Part shown: positions 16,397-26,587 of the stretch, in pieces | Layout of the letters: every line of letters starts with the position of its first letter | Position numbering within the stretch: position 1 is the first letter of the stretch | NCBI GenBank assembly: GCA_015232935.1 | Contig: JADFYT010000001.1 | Coordinates: 1-62,816, forward strand | Source: Desulfamplus sp. | GTDB lineage: Bacteria; Desulfobacterota; Desulfobacteria; Desulfobacterales; Desulfobacteraceae | Length of the DNA stretch: 62,816 nucleotides | Reading direction: 5' to 3' | Notes under the pieces: generated by a model | What the model saw: the letters and a program-made list of their open reading frames with translations, nothing else | The model's database searches: none | Told to the model about the DNA's origin: nothing | Position numbers and translations under genes: made by a program

Positions 16397-19075
16397 ATGA
16401 AGCTCATACGCAAAAAAGACAAAGAAGCGGCTCAAATTCAACAAAAAGAAGCTGCTTCACAAAAAGAAGATTTACATAAAGAGCTTCTTTCCCAAATAGA
16501 GGATTCACGCAAAGAAGCTTCTTTTAAAACAGACGATACTGTCATTCCAGACAAAAAAAACATGGTTCTGACGGATGAAAAAACGAATCTGAATATCGAT
16601 CTGCCCAAAGAACGCTACAGATGGAAAGTTCTTATTGTTGACGACGAACCGGATGTGCATGAAATTACAAGGATCAGCCTCAAAGGATTTAAATTCGACA
16701 ACAAGGAACTTGAGCTTATAAATGCAAGTTCAGCAGCAGAAGCCAGGAATATTTTCAATAAGGAAAGAGATATCGCGGTAGGCATTATTGATGTTGTCAT
16801 GGAGACAGAGGATGCAGGCCTTGAACTTGTAAAATACATACGCGATGAACTTAAACTGAAAAATATCCGTCTCATTATACGGACAGGACAGCCCGGAAGT
16901 GCACCTGAGCGTTATGTTGTAGATAATTTCGATATTGATGGTTATAAGGAGAAAACTGATCTTGCGGCACAAAATATTTATACAGTTCTTATATCAGCCA
17001 TAAAATCCTACAGAGATGTTATAACATTGGAAAAAAGCATAACTGAACGGAAGAAAGCTGAACAGGAGTTACGCGAAAGCCTTGATCTGAACAGAAAAAT
17101 CATCGATGGCTCTGTTACCGGAATTCTTGCTTACAGGGCAGGCAGCGGCAAATGCGTATTGCACAACCAGTCGGCAGCCCGTATCGCAGGTGCAACAGAG
17201 GAACAGATAAGCCGTCAAAATTTTCATCAGTTAGAATCATGGAAAAATTCCGGCCTGTATGACGCGGCTCTTGATGTTATCGCGACAGGCGATACAACCC
17301 GCATGGCAACCCATTTTATAACCACCTTTGGACGCGAAATGTGGCTTGACTTTGTTATCTCAAGATTTGTAAGCAGTGCGGAACATCATCTTCTTCTTAT
17401 GTTCGAGGATATCACCGAGCGTAAACACGCGGACAAGCTCAAAAGAGACAAAGCCGCTGCCGAAGCCGCAAACCTCGCGAAATCACAGTTTCTTGCCAAT
17501 ATGAGCCATGAAATCCGCACTCCGATGAACGTTATAATCGGCATGAGCAGACTTATCATGGAGACAAGACTCACAAAGGAGCAGCATGAATATGCTGATA
17601 TGATCTTTCAATCCTCTGAAATACTTTTATCCCTTATTGAAGAGATACTTGATTTTTCAAAAATAGAGGCTGACAAAATAGAGCTGGAATCAGTTGATTT
17701 TGACCTGACAAATCTGATCGGAAAAACAACTGATATCCTCAGATTCAAGGCATCTGAAAAGAAGTTGTATCTCAATTGCCATATTTCGCCTGATGTTCCC
17801 CGTTTTGCCAAAGGAGATCCAAACCGTCTTCGGCAGATTATTTTGAACCTTGTCAACAATGCCATCAAGTTTACAGAAAAAGGCGGGGTAACTATTGTGG
17901 TATCAACAGTAGAAGACGAGATTTCAGAATCAGATCTTGCACGCCCTGAGTTCCTGGCAAAAATGTCTTCTGGCCACCCTGGAACCTTGGTAGAACAATC
18001 CCCTGCAAGTTTCAGGCTTGCTTTTGAAGTAACAGATACAGGTATCGGCATTCCTCAAGAAAGTATGGATCGTCTGTTTCAGCCCTTTTCGCAGGCAGAT
18101 GCATCCACAACAAGAAAATATGGCGGAACCGGTCTTGGACTTGTTATCTCCAAACGACTTGCAGAGCTTATGGGAGGCCGGATCCAGGTTGAAAGCGATC
18201 AAGGAAAAGGAACCACATTCCGATTTCTGGCCTGTTTTGAGAAAGGGGATAATATTCCCGAATCGATTTACGAGATTAACAGTACAGAAAACAAGGGTGG
18301 CCAACTGTCTGATTTATCGCTTGCCGATATCCAGGTCTTACTGGCTGAAGATAATAGATTCAACCAGATATTGGCTCTTAAAATTCTTGAAAATATAGGC
18401 ATTTCTGCGGATGCCGTTTCTAATGGAAAAGAAGCTGTAGAAAGGCTTAAGAAAAAAAAATACGACCTTGTTCTGATGGATATCCAGATGCCAGGAATGG
18501 ACGGGCTTGAAGCCACAAGGACGATCAGGAGTGAAAAATTTGAGATTCCCGTTATTGCCATGACCGCCAATGTAACGCCACAGGATCGAGAGAACTGCTT
18601 TGCCGCCGGAATGGACGGCTATATTTCAAAACCTGTTGATCAGGATAAATTACTTGATCTGATTTACAGGCATATCAAGAATCCACAAATCACCTCCCCC
18701 GCAAATTCCGGTCTGACTTCACGCTATTCTGATACCAGCAAAATATTTGACAAAAAGGATTTTCTCAGCCGTGTTAATCAAAATGAGGAAGTAGTAAATC
18801 TCATTGTTGCAATGATTCCTGAGCATCTTCCAGATTACATACAAAAAATGAAAAAAGCTTTAGATAACCATGATCTGCAAAATGTCTTGATAGAGGCACA
18901 CGGTATAAAGGGTTTTGCTGTCAACTGTTCGGCTTACAGGCTTCGGGATGCGGCACATAAGGCAGAGGTTGCCGCAAAGAGCGGCGATATGGACAAGGTG
19001 CGGTTACTTATGCATGATATAGAAAAAGAAAGCGGGGATTTGATAAAGGTAATTCATGAAAATCATACGCGATAA
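16397..19075 (+). CDS. Hybrid histidine kinase: receiver-PAS-HisKA-HATPase-receiver-Hpt
   Basis: Cytosolic 892-residue phosphorelay protein. A charged N-terminal tail (1-70, Lys/Glu-rich) precedes a receiver with Asp 132 (GIIDVVMETEDAG). Its RTGQPGSAPERYVV segment is typical of receivers that precede PAS-linked kinases or HD-GYP proteins. A PAS domain lies at about 225-345. HisKA has phospho-His 371 (NMSHEIRTPMN), followed by HATPase_c with GGTGLGLVISKRL. A second receiver has Asp 695 (LMDIQMPGMDG), and an Hpt domain has His 835 (EAHGIKGFAVN). All relay residues are intact. The C-terminal 20 nt overlap the next gene, indicating tight co-expression. Confidence 0.9.
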   Translation: MKLIRKKDKEAAQIQQKEAASQKEDLHKELLSQIEDSRKEASFKTDDTVIPDKKNMVLTDEKTNLNIDLPKERYRWKVLIVDDEPDVHEITRISLKGFKFDNKELELINASSAAEARNIFNKERDIAVGIIDVVMETEDAGLELVKYIRDELKLKNIRLIIRTGQPGSAPERYVVDNFDIDGYKEKTDLAAQNIYTVLISAIKSYRDVITLEKSITERKKAEQELRESLDLNRKIIDGSVTGILAYRAGSGKCVLHNQSAARIAGATEEQISRQNFHQLESWKNSGLYDAALDVIATGDTTRMATHFITTFGREMWLDFVISRFVSSAEHHLLLMFEDITERKHADKLKRDKAAAEAANLAKSQFLANMSHEIRTPMNVIIGMSRLIMETRLTKEQHEYADMIFQSSEILLSLIEEILDFSKIEADKIELESVDFDLTNLIGKTTDILRFKASEKKLYLNCHISPDVPRFAKGDPNRLRQIILNLVNNAIKFTEKGGVTIVVSTVEDEISESDLARPEFLAKMSSGHPGTLVEQSPASFRLAFEVTDTGIGIPQESMDRLFQPFSQADASTTRKYGGTGLGLVISKRLAELMGGRIQVESDQGKGTTFRFLACFEKGDNIPESIYEINSTENKGGQLSDLSLADIQVLLAEDNRFNQILALKILENIGISADAVSNGKEAVERLKKKKYDLVLMDIQMPGMDGLEATRTIRSEKFEIPVIAMTANVTPQDRENCFAAGMDGYISKPVDQDKLLDLIYRHIKNPQITSPANSGLTSRYSDTSKIFDKKDFLSRVNQNEEVVNLIVAMIPEHLPDYIQKMKKALDNHDLQNVLIEAHGIKGFAVNCSAYRLRDAAHKAEVAAKSGDMDKVRLLMHDIEKESGDLIKVIHENHTR

Positions 19076-22000
19076 CGACAAGAATCGGATGAAATCGGGT
19101 GATTTTAACCGCACAGTACTGGATTCAATTCCCTTTAATATCGCAATTGTGGGAAAAACAGGCGATATTATTGCTGTAAATGATGCGTGGCAAACCTTTT
19201 CCGCACAAAACGGCGGAGACCCGGCAAGAACCGGTGTAGGCATGAATTATCTGGCTGTGTGCAAAGCAGCGGGAGAGAATCTGGTTCATGATCGATTAAA
19301 AGATATTCTGGAAAACAAAATTTCCCAATTCAGCTTTGAGTATCCATGTGATTCACCCTCGGAGTCACGCAACTTTAATATGAACATTGTACCTCTTAAG
19401 CTTAAGTCCGATCATCAAAGAATTTTTGAATATAAAGACTCCCAAAAAAAAATCGGCCATGAAAAAGAGAGCGGAGCCGTTATTTCCCATATTGATATAA
19501 CATCCCTTAAAAAAACCCAGACTGAACTATCTGAAGTTCTCGAAGAGCTCAAAAAAAGAGAGAATTTTCTAAAAACCATAACCGAAGTATTACCGGGAAT
19601 GGTTGGCTACTGGAAAAATGACCTTCGTTGCCATTTTGCAAACCATGCCTATACAGAATGGTTTGGGAAGACTCCGGAACAGATGCGGGGGATACATGTT
19701 AAAGATATGATGTCCCCTGAACTATTCGCAAGAAACAAACCGTTTATCCAGGCCGCACTTCGCGGTGAGCCTCAGAGTTTTGAGAGAACTCTTGTCAAGC
19801 CTTCGGGCGAAACCGGTTACACATGGGCACATTACGTCCCTGACATAGACGACAACGGAACTGTACAAGGTTTTTTTGTGCTGGTATCTGACATCACTGA
19901 ACTCAAAAAGACTGAATTTGCCCTGAAAGAGAGTGAAAAGACTCTCAATCGAGCTCAGGCAGTGTCCCATACCGGAAGCTGGCATATTGATGCCAAAACG
20001 AATGAGCTCTCCTGGTCAGAACAGAGTTACCGGATTTTCGGGTTTCCCGTTGGCACTCCATTCCGATATGAGGATTTTATCGGAAGAGTTCATCCTGATG
20101 ACCGTGTAGCAGTGGATTCGGCATGGCAGGCAGCCATGAAGGGCCTTCCTTATGACATTGTGCATCGTATTGTTGTGCCACATGCAAATGACGCACTTAA
20201 CAACCCAAATACCCTTGAGAGTGTACAGATCAAATGGGTACGGGAGCAGGCCGAGCTTGTTTTTGACTCAAAAGGCAAACTTAAAACCGGAATCGGCACT
20301 GTTCAGGACATTACAGAGCAAAAGCAGGCGGAAGAGATTATCAGGCAGAACGAGATGCGTCTTGAAAGCATAGTTAAAATCACCCAGCTAACCACAGAGA
20401 ACATCCAGGAGCTTCTGGATTGTGTATTGGACGCCGCGATTACAATGACCCGAAGCAAAATCGGATATCTGTATCATTACGATGATGAGAAACGTGAATT
20501 TACCCTCAATTCTTATTCAAAGGAGGTAATGAAAGAGTGTTCAATAGTTGAGCCCAAAAAACGTTATGAGCTTGACAGGACAGGTATCTGGGGTGAGGTA
20601 ATACGTCAAAGAAAAGCCATACTCCTTAACGATTTCAATGCCTTTCATCCGCTCAAAAAGGGATTTCCTGAAGGCCATGCCCCGCTTTTCCGCTATCTTA
20701 CCCTTCCGGTATTTATCAATGACAGGATAGTCGGGGTTGTCGGGGTCGCCAACAAGGAAAGTGACTATGACCATACAGATCTTCTTCAACTGACCCTGCT
20801 CATGGACGCTGTATGGAGGATCGTGGATCGTATCAACACCGGAAAAAAACTTCTTGAGGCAAAGCAGGCAGCGGAAGAGGCCAATCTTGCCAAAAGCGAG
20901 TTTCTGGCAAATATGAGCCATGAAATCCGTACACCCATGAACGCAATCATTGGACTGTCTCATCTGGCCCTTCAAACTGATGTTGATCCAAGGCAGCACG
21001 ATTACCTTATCAAAATTCACTCATCCGCACAGTCGCTTCTGGGCATTATCAACGATATATTAGACTTCTCCAAAATAGAGGCTCGCAGACTCAAAATAGA
21101 ATCTGTAGATTTCAATCTCAGCGATGTGATGGATCATGTAGGCAACATAGTATCTACAAAAACAGAGGAAAAGGGGCTGGAGCTCATGTTTAAAATAGGT
21201 ACTGATGTACCGTGCAATTTAACAGGCGATCCTCTGCGTCTGGGTCAGATACTTACAAATCTTTTAAACAATGCGGTTAAGTTTACCGACCACGGAGAGA
21301 TCATTGTTTCAGTTGAAGTCGCGGACAGCAGCAAAAAAACCGACGATAAAGCAATAACAGGCAATAATAATGGCTCCAAAGGCAAAGCTGAAACAGACAA
21401 CAACGAAAACACTGAAAAGGAACCGGAAACAGAAAACAAAAACAATAAAATCATACTCCAGTTTTCAGTGCGTGACACAGGTATCGGCATGTCAGACGAG
21501 ACTCTAAGCAGCCTTTTTCACCCCTTCACCCAGGCGGACAGCTCAATTACCAGGCAATATGGAGGTACTGGACTTGGGCTTGCAATCTGCAAAAGCCTTG
21601 TTGAGATGATGGGAGGCAAGATTCATGTCAATAGCACACAAGGCAAAGGCAGCATCTTTACATTTACTGTAAGTTTTGGCCTGACAGAGGAAAAACAACT
21701 CTCATGCCTTGAATCTGTGCCTGATATTAGTGGAGTACGTGTACTTGTAGTAGATGACAATGCCGCAGGAAGAGAGATACTTCTTGAATCTCTGATATCC
21801 TCCTCTTTTGATGCCTGTGCTGTTGACTCAGGAATGGCAGCCATAGAAGAGCTGGAAAATGCTTCACGTAAATCCATGCCATACCGTGTTGTTCTTATGG
21901 ACTGGAAAATGCCTGGAATGGACGGAATTGAAACAGCAATAAAGATACGGCAGGACAAAAGGCTTTCAGAAATACCGGTCATTGTCATGGTGACAGCATT

Positions 22001-23429
22001 TGGCAGAGAAGAGATAAAATATAAAGCAAAACAGGTAGGCATCAAAGGATTTTTAACCAAGCCTGTTCTTCCATCCATGCTTTACAACACTATCCTTGAA
22101 GCTATGGGAATGGAGGAATATGCACTGTCAGTCGCATATTCCGCAAAATCAGCAAAGCACATCTGGCCTGAACTCTGTGGTGTCAGGATTCTTTTAGTTG
22201 AGGATCATCCTATTAACCAGCAGGTTGCACAAGAGCTCCTGGAAGGTGCCAATATGGATGTTCATATTGTGAAAAACGGCAAAGAGGCTGTCGCAAAATT
22301 GAGCAGGGCAAATGCCAGCTATCGTGCGGTTCTCATGGATATACAGATGCCGGTTATGGATGGCTACGAGGCAACAAGGCTGATACGTCTTGATCAAAGA
22401 CACAAGGATCTTCCGATTATAGCAATGACAGCCCATGCAATGGTTGAGGAGAGGGACAGATGTATAGGTATCGGGATGAATGATCATATTGCAAAGCCCC
22501 TTGATCCTGAACAGCTCTTTTCTGTGCTGAAAAAATGGATAAAAAAAGAGAGCTCCGCACTCTCCTTTAAAAAAGAAATCTCGGCAAAACCGGATGACTC
22601 TTGCCATTTTCCAATGACCGAGAACTTACCTATGAGAAAAAATCTTGCAGGAACAAATCTTACTGCGACCAATCTTACAGCAATGAATCTGCCAGCAATG
22701 CAAAATCTTCCTGGATTTGACTTCCCCAAAGCCATTGAAAGGGTCAATGGGAACATAAAACTTCTAAAAACCATTCTTGGCAATTTTTCAGAAGAGTACC
22801 ATGATGCTGCCTCGAAAATAAAAAGACTGCTGGATAAAAAAGATATAGAGCCACTAAAACTATACATTCATACTCTAAAAGGGATAGCCGGAAACATTTC
22901 GGCAACAGACCTTTTTGACTCAATCAAGAGACTTGAGGATTCTGTAAAAAACCGGAATTCCTCTGAAACTGAGCAATCATCCTGTTATGAAGCACTCCTG
23001 CAAAACCTTGAAAACGTGCTTAGAATCTTTCTCTCATCAGCCCTGACTGTAATCCGCAAATATGAAAGTCATGAGACAGGCAGCATGGATGCTTCAGCCA
23101 ACTCAACAGGAACCAGAACAGATACAGTCTCTGAAAATGCCATATCCGAAAGTGCCGTAACTGATTGCCAGGATGATATTGACAAGCTGTTTCCGCTGCT
23201 TCAGGATTTTCATGGGTTAATAAGGAAAAACAGCCTTGATTCCATAAACAAATGGGCTGATATCAAACAGCAGCTAAAAGATACCTGTGTAAAAAAACAG
23301 AGGTCAAACGATAATAGTTTCAAAAAACATATAGACAATATAGAGTCAAATCTGGCCAAATTTAATTTCAAAGGAGCAACCGCTTCTCTGCTGATTATTG
23401 CCAAGGCACTTAAAACAGAATTGAAATAA
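19056..23429 (+). CDS. Giant hybrid kinase: 3 PAS-GAF-HisKA-HATPase-2 receivers-Hpt
   Basis: At 1457 residues this is the largest protein in the window; no membrane segments are seen. Input: three PAS domains (about 15-135, 165-290, 290-430) and a GAF domain (430-592; KIGYLYHYDDEKREFTLNSY). Core: phospho-His 622 (NMSHEIRTPMN), HATPase_c with GGTGLGLAICKSL. Receivers: Asp 949 (LMDWKMPGMDG) and Asp 1095 (LMDIQMPVMDG). Hpt: His 1272 (YIHTLKGIAGN), then about 150 helical residues. Two low-complexity insertions interrupt conserved parts: a Lys/Asn/Glu-rich stretch (757-798) inside the ATPase domain and a NLxxx-type repeat (NLTATNLTAMNLPAM) around 1195-1220 between receiver and Hpt. ATG 19056 overlaps the previous gene. 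Confidence 0.9.
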   Translation: MKIIRDNDKNRMKSGDFNRTVLDSIPFNIAIVGKTGDIIAVNDAWQTFSAQNGGDPARTGVGMNYLAVCKAAGENLVHDRLKDILENKISQFSFEYPCDSPSESRNFNMNIVPLKLKSDHQRIFEYKDSQKKIGHEKESGAVISHIDITSLKKTQTELSEVLEELKKRENFLKTITEVLPGMVGYWKNDLRCHFANHAYTEWFGKTPEQMRGIHVKDMMSPELFARNKPFIQAALRGEPQSFERTLVKPSGETGYTWAHYVPDIDDNGTVQGFFVLVSDITELKKTEFALKESEKTLNRAQAVSHTGSWHIDAKTNELSWSEQSYRIFGFPVGTPFRYEDFIGRVHPDDRVAVDSAWQAAMKGLPYDIVHRIVVPHANDALNNPNTLESVQIKWVREQAELVFDSKGKLKTGIGTVQDITEQKQAEEIIRQNEMRLESIVKITQLTTENIQELLDCVLDAAITMTRSKIGYLYHYDDEKREFTLNSYSKEVMKECSIVEPKKRYELDRTGIWGEVIRQRKAILLNDFNAFHPLKKGFPEGHAPLFRYLTLPVFINDRIVGVVGVANKESDYDHTDLLQLTLLMDAVWRIVDRINTGKKLLEAKQAAEEANLAKSEFLANMSHEIRTPMNAIIGLSHLALQTDVDPRQHDYLIKIHSSAQSLLGIINDILDFSKIEARRLKIESVDFNLSDVMDHVGNIVSTKTEEKGLELMFKIGTDVPCNLTGDPLRLGQILTNLLNNAVKFTDHGEIIVSVEVADSSKKTDDKAITGNNNGSKGKAETDNNENTEKEPETENKNNKIILQFSVRDTGIGMSDETLSSLFHPFTQADSSITRQYGGTGLGLAICKSLVEMMGGKIHVNSTQGKGSIFTFTVSFGLTEEKQLSCLESVPDISGVRVLVVDDNAAGREILLESLISSSFDACAVDSGMAAIEELENASRKSMPYRVVLMDWKMPGMDGIETAIKIRQDKRLSEIPVIVMVTAFGREEIKYKAKQVGIKGFLTKPVLPSMLYNTILEAMGMEEYALSVAYSAKSAKHIWPELCGVRILLVEDHPINQQVAQELLEGANMDVHIVKNGKEAVAKLSRANASYRAVLMDIQMPVMDGYEATRLIRLDQRHKDLPIIAMTAHAMVEERDRCIGIGMNDHIAKPLDPEQLFSVLKKWIKKESSALSFKKEISAKPDDSCHFPMTENLPMRKNLAGTNLTATNLTAMNLPAMQNLPGFDFPKAIERVNGNIKLLKTILGNFSEEYHDAASKIKRLLDKKDIEPLKLYIHTLKGIAGNISATDLFDSIKRLEDSVKNRNSSETEQSSCYEALLQNLENVLRIFLSSALTVIRKYESHETGSMDASANSTGTRTDTVSENAISESAVTDCQDDIDKLFPLLQDFHGLIRKNSLDSINKWADIKQQLKDTCVKKQRSNDNSFKKHIDNIESNLAKFNFKGATASLLIIAKALKTELK

Positions 23430-23451
23430 CAGGTGTAAGGGAATCAATACA

Positions 23452-24360
23452 ATGCTCAAAAGACAAAAAATACTGATTGTAGATGACACTATCGCCAACA
23501 TCCAGATTTTAGGTGAGACTCTTGGAACAGAATATGAGGTGCTGATAGCTACAAACGGCAGTGACGCTCTGGAGTTGGCACAAGAACAGTTGCCCGATAT
23601 AATTTTACTGGATATCATGATGCCAGGAATGGATGGCTACACTGTCTGCCGTAAACTTAAGTCTGACCCTCAGACTCAATCTATCCCTGTTATCTTTATC
23701 ACATCTATGAACGAGGAAAAAAATGAGGAAAAAGGGCTGGATACAGGAGCTATAGATTATATAATAAAACCTTTCAGACCTCCGATCGTGAAAGCCAGGG
23801 TGAGAAATCACCTTGAACTTAAAAAATACAGAGATCACCTGGAACAGATCTCAATGATGGACGGACTGACAGGCATATCCAACAGACGACGTTTTGACGA
23901 ATATCTGGAACAGGAGTGGAAACGAGGGAGCCGTTCCTGCAACCAGATATCACTTGTGCTTATGGATATTGATCTATTCAAGTCGTTCAATGATAATTAT
24001 GGGCATCTTGAAGGAGACAGATGTCTTAAAATGGTTGCAACAGCACTCTGTGAAAGCCTCCAGAGACCTGCCGATATAGTTGCCAGATACGGTGGAGAGG
24101 AGTTTGTCGCGGTACTTCCTGATACAGACAGCGAAGGAGCCTTGACTATTGCAAAACGTTTCATGGAGAGCGTAAAAAATCTTGGAATAAAGCATGAATA
24201 TTCATCTGTTGCCGAATATGTGACTATCAGTTGCGGTGTGGTTACCGTTATTCCCTGTAAGGGGCAAACCAAGGATGCCCATATAAAACTTGCAGACGAA
24301 CTGCTTTATGAGGCAAAGCAGGCTGGTCGCAATCAGATAAAATGGATTGATGCAATATAG
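23452..24360 (+). CDS. Response regulator with GGDEF diguanylate cyclase output
   Basis: 302-residue PleD/WspR-like protein. The receiver (1-125) has phospho-acceptor Asp 54 in LLDIMMPGMDG and Lys in IKPF. The GGDEF domain starts with MDGLTGISNRRRFDE and has an intact active-site GGEEF (214-218), so it should make cyclic-di-GMP from two GTP. The product-inhibition I-site RxxD is present (RPAD, 205-208), five residues before GGEEF. It directly follows the two hybrid kinases by 22 bp and is their most likely output. It lies 12 bp ahead of the hemerythrin gene. Confidence 0.93.
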   Translation: MLKRQKILIVDDTIANIQILGETLGTEYEVLIATNGSDALELAQEQLPDIILLDIMMPGMDGYTVCRKLKSDPQTQSIPVIFITSMNEEKNEEKGLDTGAIDYIIKPFRPPIVKARVRNHLELKKYRDHLEQISMMDGLTGISNRRRFDEYLEQEWKRGSRSCNQISLVLMDIDLFKSFNDNYGHLEGDRCLKMVATALCESLQRPADIVARYGGEEFVAVLPDTDSEGALTIAKRFMESVKNLGIKHEYSSVAEYVTISCGVVTVIPCKGQTKDAHIKLADELLYEAKQAGRNQIKWIDAI

Positions 24361-24372
24361 CAAGGAGAACGC

Positions 24373-24795
24373 ATGAAAGGAAAAACAATCCAATGGAGAG
24401 ATGAGTTTTCAACAGGCAATGACATTCTTGATATTCAGCATAAGGAGCTCATAACAAGAATATCAAAACTGCTTGAGGAAGCGGAGTTGCTGAACACTGC
24501 TGCAATTTCCGGTACAATAGATTTTTTGTTTGATTACGTTTATTCTCATTTCGTACTGGAAGAGAAAATGATGATTCAGACAGGATATCCTGATTTTGAG
24601 GTGCATCTGGAACAACATACCTATTATGTCAAATACATCAATAATCTTAAAAAAACCAGACTGATAACGCGTGAGCTTATAAGTGAAATGCAGAGCGTAT
24701 TGTTAGTCTGGTTTCTTGAACATATTATCATGGAAGATCGCAAAATGGCAGAACACCTGAGGGAATATTGCCATAACGGATATTCTTCAAATTAA
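24373..24795 (+). CDS. Bacteriohemerythrin
   Basis: 140-residue non-heme di-iron O2-binding protein. All ligands are present: His 23, His 59, Glu 63, His 78, His 82, His 117 and Asp 122 (DIQHKEL, HFVLEE, HLEQH, EHIIMED). Hemerythrins bind, store, scavenge or sense O2, cytosolic here since no signal peptide exists. AAGGAG precedes the ATG, and the 12-bp gap to the diguanylate cyclase gene argues for translation from the same message. This makes oxygen a likely input or context of the signalling cluster. Confidence 0.93.
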   Translation: MKGKTIQWRDEFSTGNDILDIQHKELITRISKLLEEAELLNTAAISGTIDFLFDYVYSHFVLEEKMMIQTGYPDFEVHLEQHTYYVKYINNLKKTRLITRELISEMQSVLLVWFLEHIIMEDRKMAEHLREYCHNGYSSN

Positions 24796-25316
24796 ACAGA
24801 ACTCCTGCAAACCGGATTTTACCCCTTGATTGTACTTGATTGACCTGTCTCCTTTAAAATATTTTTATCATAAAACGCGTTTTTCTTTTACATGACAAAC
24901 ATATCCAATCTTTTTACATACCCCGGCCATGACAGAGATATAGACTTGACCAGTGAAGTTGTGCAATGACTCCTGAAAAACAAGCTGTTTTTAGATTTTG
25001 ATCAACCTTTAGAGCCTTACTTATCAAAGGCTCTAAAGGAACATGACTTAACAAGAGAGATTAAACCAACTAAAAATAGACTGTATCTATATATAGTTTT
25101 CCAGAAAAGTCTTTTGGTGAGACAAAACCCTTTACCAGTTGGTTCCGGCAGCATTTCCATCAATTTAATTATCTGGAAGTCTATAGTTATACTGTCTATG
25201 GCATAGCTCTTGCTGATTTCTTTCATTTTATGAATATTGTGGGCATGTTTCATATCACATCAAAGATACTGAATGGCTATAGAGCAAAATTTCAAAAATA
25301 CAAGGAGGCACTGTCA
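24796..25316. other. Intergenic region after the signalling cluster
   Basis: This 521-bp AT-rich gap holds no convincing gene; frames opening in it lack ribosome sites. Its only clear structure is the perfect hairpin at 25006-25039. A 17-base match (TTTCCAGAAAAGTCTTTT, near 25098) recurs near 37076 in another gap. Confidence 0.55.
25006..25039. other. Perfect 13-bp hairpin
   Basis: CCTTTAGAGCCTT (25006-25018) pairs perfectly with 25027-25039 across an 8-base loop. There is no T run on either side, so it is not a classical terminator. It may be a protein or RNA structural site. Confidence 0.7.
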
Positions 25317-26228
25317 ATGAATAATCAGTCAGCAACGAGCAAAAAATTTAAACTTGGACTACACACCTATACCCTTCATCTTTGGGGGCTTGGTCAGAAC
25401 TGGGGAATACATGCTGACCCAAGGCCCAAAGAGATGACTCTGATGCAGTTGATGGACAAAGCCCTAGAGTGGGGGCTGGATGGCCTTCATATCACTGGCT
25501 GCGATCTGGAAAGCAAGGACGATAAGAGACTCAAGGAGGTACGGGCTGCTGCCGAGGATCATGGTTTGTATCTGGAATATAACTTCTCTTTAAATGAAGA
25601 GTTCGATAATCGCCTGACTGACACGGTTACCCGGGGAATTCATATCGCCAGGATGCTGGGGGCGGATTACGGTAAGGTCAGTCTGGATATTCGCAGACCA
25701 AGGCCGCTTTATGGAAGTTGCTTTCACCCTGTTGTAATGAGGCAGTTGTGCGATATTCACGATGAGATCAAAGCGGCAATTCCTCTGCTGGAGCAGTCAG
25801 GCGTTAAACTTGGTCTGGAAAATCACACCGAAACCTTCGCAGATGAAGTTATATGGCTGATTGACAGACTCAACCACCCGCAGATCGGGGCATGTATGGA
25901 TACAGTAAATTCAATGGGAGTTCTGGAGGGGCCTGAAACGGCTATTGCCAAACTTGCACCATATGCTTTCATAAACCATTTTTGTGATCATAAACTGGAT
26001 AGGGATCAGTTCGGGATAAGATTTCACGGAGTTGCCCTGGGAGATGGAGATATGGACTGCATGAGAATCTATAACCTTATCAAAGATGTCTCTCCGACTG
26101 ACCGGATCAATTTTGAAATTGAGTGGGATATGGGCAATGATCCCATTGATGTAGCCCGAGAAAAAGAGTTGGATGCATGTATCAGAAGCATCAAATATGC
26201 ACGGGATGTTCTTAAAATAGGACAATAA
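25317..26228 (+). CDS. Sugar phosphate isomerase/epimerase-like TIM-barrel protein
   Basis: 303-residue member of the xylose-isomerase-like / AP-endonuclease-2 TIM-barrel superfamily. Metal-binding carboxylates and histidines are visible at strand ends: LGLENHTE, GACMDTVNS, HFCDHKLD and FEIEWD. Such proteins isomerise, epimerise or decarboxylate sugar-like substrates with a divalent metal; the substrate is not predictable and no sugar-pathway neighbours are present. Start ATG 25317 follows AAGGAGG at 25302; a longer frame from 25230 has no ribosome site and is not used. Confidence 0.85.
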   Translation: MNNQSATSKKFKLGLHTYTLHLWGLGQNWGIHADPRPKEMTLMQLMDKALEWGLDGLHITGCDLESKDDKRLKEVRAAAEDHGLYLEYNFSLNEEFDNRLTDTVTRGIHIARMLGADYGKVSLDIRRPRPLYGSCFHPVVMRQLCDIHDEIKAAIPLLEQSGVKLGLENHTETFADEVIWLIDRLNHPQIGACMDTVNSMGVLEGPETAIAKLAPYAFINHFCDHKLDRDQFGIRFHGVALGDGDMDCMRIYNLIKDVSPTDRINFEIEWDMGNDPIDVAREKELDACIRSIKYARDVLKIGQ

Positions 26229-26388
26229 AGGTTTTACTATGAAAACGGGCATGCTTCAAAAACGGGCATGCTTCATTTGACGGATTACACTTTCTTCAGG
26301 CTTATCCCTAATTTTTAGGGGTTTCCCTCAAAAAAAATGCAAACTACTTTTGAGGTGATATGAAGGATGCCTGAAAATGTATTTTTAC

Positions 26389-26432
26389 TTTCAAGATTCG
26401 GGGCGGCCACACAGTAACGATGAATGTTTATT
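26389..26432 (+). repeat. Family-B palindromic core
   Basis: TTTCAAGATTCGGGGCGGCC followed by ACACAGTAACGATGAATG matches the core shared with 542, 5972, 31453, 51169 and 52529. Here it stands without the GGGGCGTA palindrome that accompanies it at 51.2 and 52.5 kb. Confidence 0.6.
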
Positions 26433-26587
26433 GCAAAGTCAATCTATATTGATTGATGCTATTCTTAAATTGAAGAAGATTCAGCTTCTAAACAAAAATA
26501 ACTTGTCAATAACGAGGCAATAAGATATTCGTTTTTTTGTCATCCTTCATTTGCCAGTTGACACTTCTTGTATAATTTTCCAGATAA

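Noticed and set aside
25230..25316. Longer start for the TIM-barrel protein
   Set aside because: AAGGAGG directly precedes ATG 25317, and the extra residues have no family similarity.
26558..26576. Sigma-70 promoter TTGACA/TATAAT before the chemoreceptor
   Set aside because: The two boxes are only 7 bp apart, too close to act together.
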